Assembly (NCBI GenBank): GCA_965228955.1
Contig: OZ245848.1
Coordinates: forward strand, 5,456,001-5,520,000
Source: JANSWY01 sp965228955
Lineage (GTDB): Bacteria > Bacteroidota > Bacteroidia > Cytophagales > Cyclobacteriaceae
DNA: 64,000 nucleotides
Direction of reading: 5' to 3'
A program made the translations under genes and the position numbers. The notes under the pieces were generated by a model, which saw only the letters and a program-made list of their open reading frames with translations, ran no database searches and was not told where the DNA came from. Positions 53,145 to 61,947 of this stretch are shown here, one piece after another. How positions within the stretch are numbered: position 1 is the stretch's first letter; each line of letters starts with the position of its first letter.

Positions 53145-55955
53145 TTAAACCTTACCTTTCAAAAAGTCAGCAGTGTGATTTCCAGTTAGTTTCACCATTT
53201 CCTCCGGAGTGCCAGAAAAACATACAGTCCCTCCGTTTTCGCCACCTTCCGGTCCAAGATCAATAATCCAATCGGCACTTTTAACAATTTCGGTATTGTG
53301 TTCGATAATCACTACCGAGTGCCCTGTATTGACCAACGCATTGATTGAATCGAGAAGTTTTTTGATATCATTAAAATGAAGACCAGTAGTTGGTTCGTCA
53401 AAAATGAATAGGATATGTTCACCTTTTGCAGCTGTATTTTTACCTAAAAAGGAAGCTAATTTTACTCTTTGTGCCTCACCTCCACTTAAGGAGCTAGAAG
53501 ATTGACCGAGCGTGACATAACCTAGCCCAACATCATATAGTGGCTTTAACTTGTTAACCAAAGCTGGCTTTTCTTTGAAAAACTCAAGGCTTTCTTCCAC
53601 AGTCAGATCTAATATATCGCTAATGGTTTTTTCTTTGTACTGAATATCCAGAACCTCCTTTTTAAATCGTTTCCCTTTACAATTTTCACAAGTAAGGTTA
53701 ATATCAGCCATGAATTGCATTTCAATCTTAACCGTACCTTCTCCCTGGCAGGTTTCGCATCTTCCGCCTTCTACATTGAATGAAAAATGTGCTGGTTTAT
53801 AGCCTCGTTGTTTGGCCAATTGCTGCTCTGCAAATAACTGCCTAACTGCATCATAAGCTTTCACATAAGTGACAGGGTTTGACCTTGAACTTTTTCCAAT
53901 TGGATTCTGGTCCACAAACTCTATTTGAGTAATCTGTTTGTAATCACCTTCTAAGCGATCAAACTTACCAGTCGCTTCGGTAGCAGTTCCTAATATCTTC
54001 CCAATTGATGGATATACAATTTTCCTAATCAGCGTGGATTTACCAGACCCAGAAACTCCAGTGATTACTGATAAAACACCCATTGGTATCTCTACATCGA
54101 TGTTTTGAAGATTATTCTCCCGGGCTCCAAAGATTTTAATGCTTTGGTTCCATTTTCTTCTTATTTCCGGAACATCAATTGTATCTGTTCCATTAAGGAA
54201 TCTGGCTGTATGAGAGACTTTTTCAGTCTTTATATCCTCGCCATCCCCCTGGAAAACTAAGGTTCCGCCGTGTGTTCCGGCACCAGGTCCAATATCTATA
54301 ATTTGATCAGCAGCTTCCATGATCTTTTCTTCATGTTCCACTACTATTACACTGTTACCAATATTTCTTAATGTATTTAGAACATTGATTAGTCTATCTG
54401 TATCTCTTGGGTGTAAACCTATACTTGGCTCATCAAGAATATACATTGAACCAACTAAAGCACTACCTAAAGAAGTTGCAAGTTTAATTCTTTGGAATTC
54501 ACCCCCGGATAGGGTAGAAGTCAATCTATTCAAAGTCAAATAACCTAGTCCAACCTCTCCCAGATATGCTAGTCTGCTTTGAATTTCCTGTAGAATTCTT
54601 TTGGCAACTTTATGCTCCTGGTCAGTCAACTCCATTGTCTTGAAAAATGGAATCAATTTATCTACCGGCATCAAGACAATGTCAGAGATAGATTTATCCG
54701 CTATCTTCACATAATCAGCATCTTGCCTTAATCTTGTTCCTCTACATTCCGGACAATTTGTTTTACCTCGGTATCTGGAGAGCATTACCCGATATTGGAT
54801 TTTATGAGTTTGAGATTCCAGGTGTTTAAAGAATTCATGGAGACCGCCAAAATATTCATTTCCCGTCCATAGCAACTGCATTTGTTCATTGCTAAGCTCA
54901 TTTACCGGTTTGTGAATTGGAAAGTCAAACTCCATGGCATTTCGCTCCAGCTCTCTAAGCCACATTTTCATAGTTTCACCTCTCCACGGGGCTATTGCAC
55001 CTTCATGAACCGATAGACTCTTATCTGGCATCACCAAATCCGGATCAATACCAAGAATTCTACCAAACCCTTCGCATCTTCTACATGCACCATAAGGGTT
55101 ATTAAAACTGAAGAAATTAACACTCGGCTCTTCAAATGTCATTCCATCCAACTCGAATTTGTCTGAGAAAGATTGTTTCTTTTGGCCCTGAACTTCTACA
55201 ATACAAGTTCCATGTCCCTCATAAAAAGCAGTCTGCACGGAATCTGCAAGCCTAAATTGGCTCTGTTCATCTTCTTTATTGACTACTGCTCTGTCTATTA
55301 GGATTTCGAGTTTCTTCTTATCTATCTCACCGACCTCTAACAGATCTTCAATAAAGGTTACTGTGTCTTTATGAATTACTCTGGTATATCCTTTACTCAT
55401 CAAAAGTTCCAGTTCCTTATCAGTTGCCCGGCCATTCTGGATTTCTAATGGACATGAGATGGTAACTTTGGCGCCTTCCTCATGACCAAATATGTGATCT
55501 ACTACAGAAGTAACCGTGTCTCTAGTCACTTTTTTACCACTGATTGGAGAGTATGTGGTTCCAACTCTTGCGAATAGAAGTTTCAGGTAATCATATATTT
55601 CAGTGGTTGTTCCAATAGTGGATCTTGGGTTTCTGGTGTTAACTTTTTGCTCAATTGCTATGGCAGGAGCAACTCCTTTAATGTAGTCAACCTCAGGTTT
55701 TTCCATTCTTCCGAGGAATTGTCTGGCGTAACTACTCAAACTTTCTACATATTTTCTTTGACCCTCTGCAAATAAGGTGTCAAATGCTAATGAAGACTTA
55801 CCAGAACCAGAAAGTCCAGTGATTACTACCAATTTATTTCTTGGAATTGCAACACTTAGATTCTGCAGGTTATTAACCCTGGCGCCCTTTATGATGATGT
55901 ATTTCTTTGGATCTAATTGATCAATATTCACTTCTTCCTGTACTTCTGTCTGCAT
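53145..55955 (-). CDS. uvrA: UvrABC excinuclease subunit A
   Basis: Damage-recognition ATPase of nucleotide excision repair. 936 residues from ATG 55955 (MQTEVQEEVN); a TTG reading adds nine. Two ABC modules: Walker A GLSGSGKSSLAFDTLFAEG and GVSGSGKSTLIRKIVYP, signatures TLSGGEFQRI and SLSGGEAQRVKLASFLG, Walker B ILDEPSIGLHPRD and IFDEPTTGLHF. Zinc fingers CRRCEGFGR...CPECRGTR and CETCQGEG...CENCKGKR are recognisable. Standard length. It is followed after about 105 bases by tpiA and preceded by a 391-base gap. Confidence 0.97.
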   Translation of the reverse strand: MQTEVQEEVNIDQLDPKKYIIIKGARVNNLQNLSVAIPRNKLVVITGLSGSGKSSLAFDTLFAEGQRKYVESLSSYARQFLGRMEKPEVDYIKGVAPAIAIEQKVNTRNPRSTIGTTTEIYDYLKLLFARVGTTYSPISGKKVTRDTVTSVVDHIFGHEEGAKVTISCPLEIQNGRATDKELELLMSKGYTRVIHKDTVTFIEDLLEVGEIDKKKLEILIDRAVVNKEDEQSQFRLADSVQTAFYEGHGTCIVEVQGQKKQSFSDKFELDGMTFEEPSVNFFSFNNPYGACRRCEGFGRILGIDPDLVMPDKSLSVHEGAIAPWRGETMKMWLRELERNAMEFDFPIHKPVNELSNEQMQLLWTGNEYFGGLHEFFKHLESQTHKIQYRVMLSRYRGKTNCPECRGTRLRQDADYVKIADKSISDIVLMPVDKLIPFFKTMELTDQEHKVAKRILQEIQSRLAYLGEVGLGYLTLNRLTSTLSGGEFQRIKLATSLGSALVGSMYILDEPSIGLHPRDTDRLINVLNTLRNIGNSVIVVEHEEKIMEAADQIIDIGPGAGTHGGTLVFQGDGEDIKTEKVSHTARFLNGTDTIDVPEIRRKWNQSIKIFGARENNLQNIDVEIPMGVLSVITGVSGSGKSTLIRKIVYPSIGKILGTATEATGKFDRLEGDYKQITQIEFVDQNPIGKSSRSNPVTYVKAYDAVRQLFAEQQLAKQRGYKPAHFSFNVEGGRCETCQGEGTVKIEMQFMADINLTCENCKGKRFKKEVLDIQYKEKTISDILDLTVEESLEFFKEKPALVNKLKPLYDVGLGYVTLGQSSSSLSGGEAQRVKLASFLGKNTAAKGEHILFIFDEPTTGLHFNDIKKLLDSINALVNTGHSVVIIEHNTEIVKSADWIIDLGPEGGENGGTVCFSGTPEEMVKLTGNHTADFLKGKV

Positions 55956-56346
55956 CCTGTTGTTGTGCGAAAACGAAACCAAAAATGTTAAAAAACAACG
56001 GCAATCACATATTTTTTTGTTCCCAAATTAGGGGGTTTATGTAATTAAGGTTGTCTCATATAGTAACTAAGCATGAGGCATAGTTGGTTTGATTTTGAAA
56101 AATTTTAATTTTTTTTCGATTGATTCCAACCTTTTGAGAACAATGCTTGTCTTAGTTAGATACAACTGTGGTTCTAGTCGGTGAGTTCGAAAAATATCCG
56201 ACAAAAGTCTCCAAAAAATTTTAGAATTTTTTGATGATTACAGATAAATCCATAGTTTTGAAATCGTTGTAATTAAAAAAAATACTATTTCCACACAAAC
56301 CCTGACAATATGATATAGACCTCTACGTTAACAAAACAGGTATTTT
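55956..56346. other. Long AT-rich intergenic region between uvrA and the ECF sigma gene
   Basis: No gene longer than about 11 codons with an ATG was seen. It contains AT-rich inverted repeats, most clearly CAAAAAATT (56212-56220) and AATTTTTTG (56225-56233) around TTAG. GTCGG/CCGAC (about 56177-56202) forms another short stem. Both flanking genes diverge from it, so it holds both promoters; no clear TAnnTTTG box was identified for either. Confidence 0.5.
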
Positions 56347-56946
56347 ATGAATAGTAGTGCATTAAATGACAGCCAGCTACTGTCGTTGTACAAAGGAGGT
56401 AACGAAGAGGCCTTTTCAGAATTAGTAAACAGGCACAAGAACAGGGTTTTTACAACAATCTATCTTATTGTTAAAGACACCTATGTTGCGGAGGATTTAT
56501 TACAAGACTGCTTTGTTAAAGCCGTCAACACGATCAAACGCGGCAAATACAATGAGGAAGGTAAATTTCTACCCTGGATCCTAAGGATCGCGCATAATTT
56601 GGCCATAGATTATTTCAGAAAAGCTAAGCGTTACCCAACTATTGTAATGGAGGATGGAAGCAATGTGTTTAACACGCTTGATTTCTCCGAGGATTCAATG
56701 GAATCCAAGCAAATAAAGAATGATACTTATGCTCTTCTGAAGCGATTAATTCAGGAATTACCTGAGGCTCAGAAGGAAGTGTTAATAATGAGGCATTATA
56801 TGCAGATGAGCTTTCAGGAAATTGCTGAAAACACAGGGGTAAGCATTAATACGGCTTTGGGGAGAATGCGATATGCTCTCATTAACCTGAGAAAGAAAAT
56901 GGATAAAACAAATATCGCCTATGACAAAAATTTTTACCGAAAATGA
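56347..56946 (+). CDS. RNA polymerase ECF-type sigma factor
   Basis: A 199-residue sigma-70-family factor of the ECF group, with region 2 (about 22-92; NEEAFSELVNRHKNRVF, YVAEDLLQDCFVKA, FLPWILRIAHNLAIDYFRK) and region 4 (about 130-185; ELPEAQKEVLIMRHYMQMSFQEIAENTGVSINTALGRMR), the helix-turn-helix that reads the -35 region. It lacks long linkers. It would direct RNA polymerase to a stress or surface-related regulon. The 79-residue frame downstream overlaps it by 26 bases and is a candidate regulator. Confidence 0.93.
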   Translation: MNSSALNDSQLLSLYKGGNEEAFSELVNRHKNRVFTTIYLIVKDTYVAEDLLQDCFVKAVNTIKRGKYNEEGKFLPWILRIAHNLAIDYFRKAKRYPTIVMEDGSNVFNTLDFSEDSMESKQIKNDTYALLKRLIQELPEAQKEVLIMRHYMQMSFQEIAENTGVSINTALGRMRYALINLRKKMDKTNIAYDKNFYRK

Positions 56947-57160
56947 CCTAGTTAGATTTATCTATGAGGAAACATCAGAAGCCGAAAACAATGAAATAAG
57001 AGATGCACTAATGTGCAATCCGGGTTTACAGGAAATGTATAACGAACTGAAGGATATGAAATCCATGTTGGATGAAAACCTTATGAAACCTGGTAAGCAA
57101 GCGGTTAATAATATTTTGAATTATTCAAAAAAATTTACCGACCTTTCCGTGATCAAGTAA
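56921..57160 (+). CDS. Small acidic protein overlapping the sigma factor gene, candidate anti-sigma factor
   Basis: A 79-residue, probably cytoplasmic protein with no membrane segment and no zinc-binding HxxxCxxC motif. The N-terminal third is helical and acidic (NDLVRFIYEETSEAENNEIRDALMCNP), resembling the helical N-terminal part of anti-sigma domains such as RsrA/ChrR-type ASD (LxxFLYxE... patterns), followed by helix-rich QEMYNELKDMKSMLDENL. Overlap of 26 bases with the sigma gene and no other partner nearby support an anti-sigma or adaptor role, but this is inference. The next gene, nth, starts 12 bases later. Confidence 0.65.
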   Translation: MTKIFTENDLVRFIYEETSEAENNEIRDALMCNPGLQEMYNELKDMKSMLDENLMKPGKQAVNNILNYSKKFTDLSVIK

Positions 57161-57172
57161 TCACGGAATTAG

Positions 57173-57826
57173 ATGCAGAAAAAAGAGCGTTACGCGGCTT
57201 TCTTCAAACATTTTACTGAAAATCTTCCAGAACCGGAGACGGAACTCAATTACACTAAACCTTTTGAGTTACTGGTAGCTGTTGTGCTAAGCGCACAGTG
57301 CACTGATGAAAGAATCAATAAAGTCACACCGGCTTTATTTGAAGAATTTCCTTCACCAGAACACCTTGCCGCCAGTAATTTTGATGAGGTTTTTCCTTTT
57401 ATTAAAAGTGTCTCCTATCCCAGTAACAAAACCAAGCACCTTCTGGGTCTTGGAAAAATGTTGGTAGAAGATTTCAATTCTCAAATTCCAGAGACCGTAG
57501 AAGAGCTCCAGAAATTACCTGGAGTAGGCAGAAAAACCGCAAACGTGGTAGCTTCTGTTATTTTCAATAAGCCAACTATGGCTGTTGATACTCATGTATT
57601 CAGGGTTTCTAAAAGATTGGGCTTAGTCACTCAAAATGCCAAAACGCCTCTTGAGGTTGAAAAACAGCTCGTCAAAAACATTCCGGAAGAACAAATTCCA
57701 AAAGCACATCACTGGTTAATACTTCACGGTAGATATACTTGTCTTGCCAGAAAACCTCAATGCGAAAAATGTGAGATCACTCACTTCTGCAGATGGTTCG
57801 AAAAAAATGGTACTCCTATAAATTGA
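57173..57826 (+). CDS. nth: Endonuclease III
   Basis: Bifunctional DNA glycosylase/AP lyase for oxidised pyrimidines. 217 residues with the helix-hairpin-helix LPGVGRKTANVV (catalytic lysine), the catalytic aspartate in AVDTHVFRVSKRLG and the C-terminal [4Fe-4S] cluster C-x6-C-x2-C-x5-C in CLARKPQCEKCEITHFC. Complete. It is immediately downstream of the sigma/partner pair and may be read from their transcript. Confidence 0.96.
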   Translation: MQKKERYAAFFKHFTENLPEPETELNYTKPFELLVAVVLSAQCTDERINKVTPALFEEFPSPEHLAASNFDEVFPFIKSVSYPSNKTKHLLGLGKMLVEDFNSQIPETVEELQKLPGVGRKTANVVASVIFNKPTMAVDTHVFRVSKRLGLVTQNAKTPLEVEKQLVKNIPEEQIPKAHHWLILHGRYTCLARKPQCEKCEITHFCRWFEKNGTPIN

Positions 57827-57830
57827 TATT

Positions 57831-58490
57831 ATGAAAAATCTTCTTATCCCAATTTTTCTAATAGTCGCTTGTCCTATTCTCTTAAGTCAAAATCTTACGG
57901 TTGAAGAGGTGCTTGCGAAATCAATAGAGTATCATGATCCAAACAATCAATGGCCTAATTTCTCTGGTGAACTAAAATTTGAAGAGAGTAGACCTGATGG
58001 AACTGTTCGAAATACGACTGTTTGGATAGATAACTCTAAAGGTTATTTCAAAATCAACAGAAATGATACTGAATTGCATGGGATGCTAATGGATTCATGT
58101 TTTATTGAAACTGGTGATGTCAATTGTGATAGAGTGGAAACACTAAGAAACTACTACACCTATTTATGGGGACTTCCAATGAAGCTCCATCACGATAAGC
58201 CAGATAATATAAAGCTGAAAGAATCTCAAGAAGAGCAATACATCATCCAGGTGGTTTATGAGAAAGATACCTGGGACTTTATGATTGACAGAGAGAGTTT
58301 TAGAATGACCGCTTATCGTTTTATTAAAAATGATAATCCGGAAAAGGGGGAATTCATTAGCCTTGAAGGTGAGTTAACAGTTGGTTCAATGAAAATTCCA
58401 TCTGCCAGAACCTGGTATGAATTACCTGATGAAAGATTATTAGGGACCGACAAACTTGTAAGTTTTCAGCCCTTCACATTTGAAAACTAA
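57831..58490 (+). CDS. Secreted protein, DUF6503-like
   Basis: A 219-residue protein with a signal peptide (LIPIFLIVACPILLSQ). The mature part starts with a helix and YHDPNNQWPNFSG, then beta strands, as in LolA-like folds. The sequence resembles a Bacteroidota family I recall as DUF6503, not verified by search. Characteristic: LHGMLMDSCF, YTYLWGLPMKLHHD, YHDP. It starts 4 bases after nth, and its stop overlaps the convergent DUF6702-like gene stop by 4 bases (CTAA). Possible carrier of lipid or lipoprotein, by fold analogy only. Confidence 0.6.
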   Translation: MKNLLIPIFLIVACPILLSQNLTVEEVLAKSIEYHDPNNQWPNFSGELKFEESRPDGTVRNTTVWIDNSKGYFKINRNDTELHGMLMDSCFIETGDVNCDRVETLRNYYTYLWGLPMKLHHDKPDNIKLKESQEEQYIIQVVYEKDTWDFMIDRESFRMTAYRFIKNDNPEKGEFISLEGELTVGSMKIPSARTWYELPDERLLGTDKLVSFQPFTFEN

Positions 58491-58966
58491 TAATCAATCT
58501 GATCTGAAAGCTCATTGAAGTGAAGACGCATGCTTTTGGTTTCTCCAAAGGCTTTAACATGTATTAAATTCATCTGATCATCAAATAGCTCTGTCAGAAT
58601 AGAGGAATTAACCTTTATATTCTTCAGTTTTTTGACATTCTCAATTTCCATAAAACACCACATCACATCTTCTTCAACCTGAATCCCAAGAAAATTAATG
58701 TCTTTTGGCTTTTCATTGATGATCACCTCAAAATTTGCCATTACATATTCTTTAATGGCTATAGTAGCTTCCTCATTCCCAGGTGCCTGAAACAAGTTAA
58801 ATTCCTGACCATCCTTGTCTTTGATTACCTCGCCTAAATCATCAATAAATATCTTTTGTGCGATCTCAATTGCCTTGGCATCCTGATCAAATTCTATTTC
58901 AGTAACTGAAATATGAAATGGGTGTGCAACTATCAGGACATAACTTAACAGTATATTACAGATCAT
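58487..58966 (-). CDS. Secreted protein, DUF6702-like
   Basis: A 159-residue protein with a short signal peptide (MICNILLSYVLIVAHP). The motif HPFHISVTEIEFDQDAKAIEIAQKIFIDDL resembles Bacteroidota DUF6702 proteins (recalled, not searched), which occur near HupE/UreJ-like and M1 peptidase genes. Here it is divergent from exactly such genes, 87 bases away. The domain is beta-rich (FEVIINEKPKDINFLGIQVEEDVMWCFMEIE). A role in metal handling has been proposed by association with HupE but is not shown. Confidence 0.65.
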   Translation of the reverse strand: MICNILLSYVLIVAHPFHISVTEIEFDQDAKAIEIAQKIFIDDLGEVIKDKDGQEFNLFQAPGNEEATIAIKEYVMANFEVIINEKPKDINFLGIQVEEDVMWCFMEIENVKKLKNIKVNSSILTELFDDQMNLIHVKAFGETKSMRLHFNELSDQIDY

Positions 58967-59053
58967 GCTATTTAAATTTTCTTATTTTAGCGAGTTCAAT
59001 TTAGAGAATAGAACCCGAATTTGATTAATTAACATCAGGTAGCGAATATAGAA

Positions 59054-59641
59054 ATGTCACTTTTTAGATTATACTTTGAATTAGGTCTTGAGCATATCCT
59101 TGATGTAAACGGTTATGATCATATTTTATTTGTAGTTGCCCTTTGCGCAATTTACAGTACTACAGAATGGAAGAAGGTATTAATTCTTGTCACAGCATTC
59201 ACGGTTGGTCATTCCATTACATTGGCGCTTGCCACGGTAAGGTACGTGAATTTCGATTCAAGTGTAATCGAATTTCTTATTCCTGTCACGATTCTAATCA
59301 CATCTCTATCTAATCTCTTTGTTAAAGATCTTAGCAGTTACAACGCAAGAAAAATATCTTTCAACTATCTCTATGCCGGTTTCTTTGGATTGATCCATGG
59401 TCTGGGTTTTTCAAATTACCTCAAACAAATACTAAGTCAGGAGGATTCCATTGTTACACCTCTTTTTGCCTTTAATATAGGATTAGAAGTCGGTCAAATA
59501 ATAATTGTTCTGGTTTTTATGGCAATTACTTTTATTGCGGTTTCTATTTTAGGTATAAGCCGCAGAGACTGGAAGTTTTTCATCTCCTCGGCCATTGCCG
59601 GTGTAGCGATCATGCTGATGCTTGACGCAAAATTTTGGTGA
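59054..59641 (+). CDS. HupE/UreJ-family membrane protein
   Basis: A 195-residue protein with about five to six membrane helices. HupE/UreJ proteins are putative nickel or cobalt transporters or metallo-accessory proteins. Conserved histidines are visible in LEHILDVNGYDHILF, TVGHSITL and GLIHGLGFSNYL, the latter matching the family's HGxxF signature. It is first in a plus-strand run with the M1 peptidase, which starts 16 bases later. Confidence 0.85.
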   Translation: MSLFRLYFELGLEHILDVNGYDHILFVVALCAIYSTTEWKKVLILVTAFTVGHSITLALATVRYVNFDSSVIEFLIPVTILITSLSNLFVKDLSSYNARKISFNYLYAGFFGLIHGLGFSNYLKQILSQEDSIVTPLFAFNIGLEVGQIIIVLVFMAITFIAVSILGISRRDWKFFISSAIAGVAIMLMLDAKFW

Positions 59642-59657
59642 TTTCTAATAATAAATA

Positions 59658-61868
59658 ATGAAAAGAGCTTACTTATTACTAATCTGTGTATTAGGCTACT
59701 CAGTAGTTAACGCACAAGAGTGGGGACAAAAGTTCGAGCAACTTGGTACAACTCTTCCCACACCAAATTCTTACAGAACTGCTTCAGGAGCGCCAGGTAA
59801 AGATTACTGGCAACAGAAGGCTGATTATGTGATTGATGTAACATTGGATGACAAGAACCAGACAATTGATGCGTCAGAAACCATCACTTATACCAACAAT
59901 TCACCTGATGATCTTGAGTATCTATGGGTACAGCTTGATCAAAATATGAGAGCACAAGACTCTAATACTCCTAAAATTTCAACAGGTAAATTAGAAAACT
60001 CTTACAGCGGAAAAGCATTACAAAAAGTAGCTCGAAACTTTGATTATGAAGGTGGTTACAATGTGTCTAGCGTAACAGATGCTTCTGGAAAGGCATTGGA
60101 TGCTTACAGAAATCAGACAATGATGAGAATCATTTTGCAAGAGCCATTAAAATCTGGCGAAAGCTATACATTCAAAATTAAATGGAATTACAACATCAAT
60201 GACAGAATGAAAGTTGGTGGTAGATCTGGTTTTGAATTCTTTCCTGAAGATGGAAATTACTTATATACTATCGCTCAGTGGTTCCCAAGAATGGCTGTTT
60301 ATGATGATGTAGAAGGATGGCAAAACAAGCAATTCCTTGGAAGAGGGGAGTTTGCTTTGACATTTGGTGACTATAAAGTGAGCATTACAGTGCCTTCTGA
60401 TTTCATTGTTGCTTCTACAGGATCACTTCAAAACCCAAAAGATGTACTAACATCAGACCAGATCAAAAGATTTGAAAAGGCTAAGAAGACATTTGACAAA
60501 CCTGTAATCATTGTTACTCAGGAAGAGGCAACTGCTAAAGAAAAAGTTAGGTCAGACAAAACCAGCACTTGGGTATATGAAGCAGATAATGTAAGAGATT
60601 TCGCTTTTGCTTGTTCAAGGAAATTCATCTGGGATGCAATGGCAGTTCAGCTTGACGAAAAAACTCCATTGGCAATGTCTTACTATCCAAAAGAAGGAAA
60701 TCCTCTTTGGGAAGAGTTTTCAACACCTATTGTTGCACAAACACTAAAGACTTACTCTCATTATACAGTTGATTATCCATATCCAGTAGCTATTTCAGTT
60801 CATTCTGCTTCTATTGGAATGGAATACCCAATGATTTGCTTCAACTACGGAAGACCTGAACCTAACGGATACTATACTCCTCAGCTTAAGTATGGTATGA
60901 TGAGTGTGATCATCCATGAGGTAGGACATAATTTCTTCCCAATGATCATCAACTCTGATGAGAGACAATGGACATGGATGGATGAAGGACTAAACACTTT
61001 CGTTCAGTACCTGACTGAAAAAGAATGGGATCCTGCATATCCATCTAAAAGAGGTCCGGCGGAGAAAATTGTTGATTACATGAAAGGTGATAAAGAAGGA
61101 ATCAGACCGATTATGACTAATTCCGAGCAAATTCTTCAATTCGGTAATAACGCTTATGCAAAGCCAGCAACAGCTCTTAATATTTTGAGAGAGACAGTAA
61201 TGGGACCTGAGTTATTCGATTACGCATTCAAAACATATGCTGAGAGATGGGCTTTCAGACATCCTTCGCCAGCAGACTTCTTCAGAACAATGGAAGATGC
61301 TTCAGCGGTTGATTTAGATTGGTTCTGGAAAGGATGGTTCTATACTACTGACCATGTAGACCTTTCAATTGATAAAGTAAGATGGGCAAAACTTGCTTCA
61401 GACGATAAGAAAATTGAAAACCGAGTAAAGGTGAAGAACAAGGAAATCGCTGGAACTGATGAAGAAAAAATGCTACAGTTCTCTAATTCAGCTGAAACCA
61501 TTGAGTTCGAAAACACTAGCTCCAGTGCTTATAGCGAGTTTAAAGCGAGAGTGAATGATTACGAAATCAAAAAGGATCTTGCCGATAAGAATTTCTATGA
61601 GGTAACTTTTGGTAACAAAGGCGGACTTGTTATGCCTGTTATTATCAAATGGACGTTTGAAGATGGCACTGAAGAAATTGAAAGAATTCCTGCTGAAATC
61701 TGGAGAATGAATGAGCAGGAAGCTGTAAAAGTATTTGTTAAAGAGAAGCGAGTTACTAAAATTGAATTAGATCCTGAAAAAGAAACTGCTGACGTGAATG
61801 TGGAAGATAACTTGTTCCCAAGAGTGAAAGTAGATTCTAAATTCGACCAGTTCAAGAAGAGCAACTAA
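59658..61868 (+). CDS. M1-family zinc metallopeptidase (aminopeptidase N-like)
   Basis: A 736-residue secreted peptidase with signal peptide MKRAYLLLICVLGYSVVNAQ. The catalytic centre is HEVGHNFFP (His420, Glu421, His424) with the third zinc ligand Glu443 in WMDEGLN, the classic HExxH-x18-E. The substrate motif appears as SIGMEYPM, a variant of GxMEN. N-terminal beta domain (about 35-280), catalytic domain (about 300-560), C-terminal beta-rich part. It would remove N-terminal amino acids from peptides in the periplasm or outside. It lies 16 bases after HupE-like gene. Confidence 0.93.
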   Translation: MKRAYLLLICVLGYSVVNAQEWGQKFEQLGTTLPTPNSYRTASGAPGKDYWQQKADYVIDVTLDDKNQTIDASETITYTNNSPDDLEYLWVQLDQNMRAQDSNTPKISTGKLENSYSGKALQKVARNFDYEGGYNVSSVTDASGKALDAYRNQTMMRIILQEPLKSGESYTFKIKWNYNINDRMKVGGRSGFEFFPEDGNYLYTIAQWFPRMAVYDDVEGWQNKQFLGRGEFALTFGDYKVSITVPSDFIVASTGSLQNPKDVLTSDQIKRFEKAKKTFDKPVIIVTQEEATAKEKVRSDKTSTWVYEADNVRDFAFACSRKFIWDAMAVQLDEKTPLAMSYYPKEGNPLWEEFSTPIVAQTLKTYSHYTVDYPYPVAISVHSASIGMEYPMICFNYGRPEPNGYYTPQLKYGMMSVIIHEVGHNFFPMIINSDERQWTWMDEGLNTFVQYLTEKEWDPAYPSKRGPAEKIVDYMKGDKEGIRPIMTNSEQILQFGNNAYAKPATALNILRETVMGPELFDYAFKTYAERWAFRHPSPADFFRTMEDASAVDLDWFWKGWFYTTDHVDLSIDKVRWAKLASDDKKIENRVKVKNKEIAGTDEEKMLQFSNSAETIEFENTSSSAYSEFKARVNDYEIKKDLADKNFYEVTFGNKGGLVMPVIIKWTFEDGTEEIERIPAEIWRMNEQEAVKVFVKEKRVTKIELDPEKETADVNVEDNLFPRVKVDSKFDQFKKSN

Positions 61869-61884
61869 TCCAACCTTATTATAC

Positions 61885-61947
61885 GATGCTGGGTCTATTA
61901 AGACAACAAATGATAGACCCATGCATCGTTTTTTACTTTTTATTTTC
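61885..61947 (+). terminator. Terminator-like hairpin covering the start codon of the next gene
   Basis: TGGGTCTAT (61890-61898) pairs with ATAGACCCA (61913-61921), and GATGC (61885-61889) with GCATC (61923-61927), giving a 14-pair stem with a one-base bulge and a 14-base loop. T-rich DNA follows (GTTTTTTACTTTTTATTTT). It lies 16 bases after the M1 peptidase stop. The ATG of the lipoprotein (61921-61923) is part of the right arm, so the structure may both end the peptidase transcript and mask the next start. Confidence 0.7.

Noticed and set aside
56161..56200. tRNA-like GGTTCTAGTC and GTTCGAA motifs
   Set aside because: No acceptor or anticodon stem can be assembled around them.
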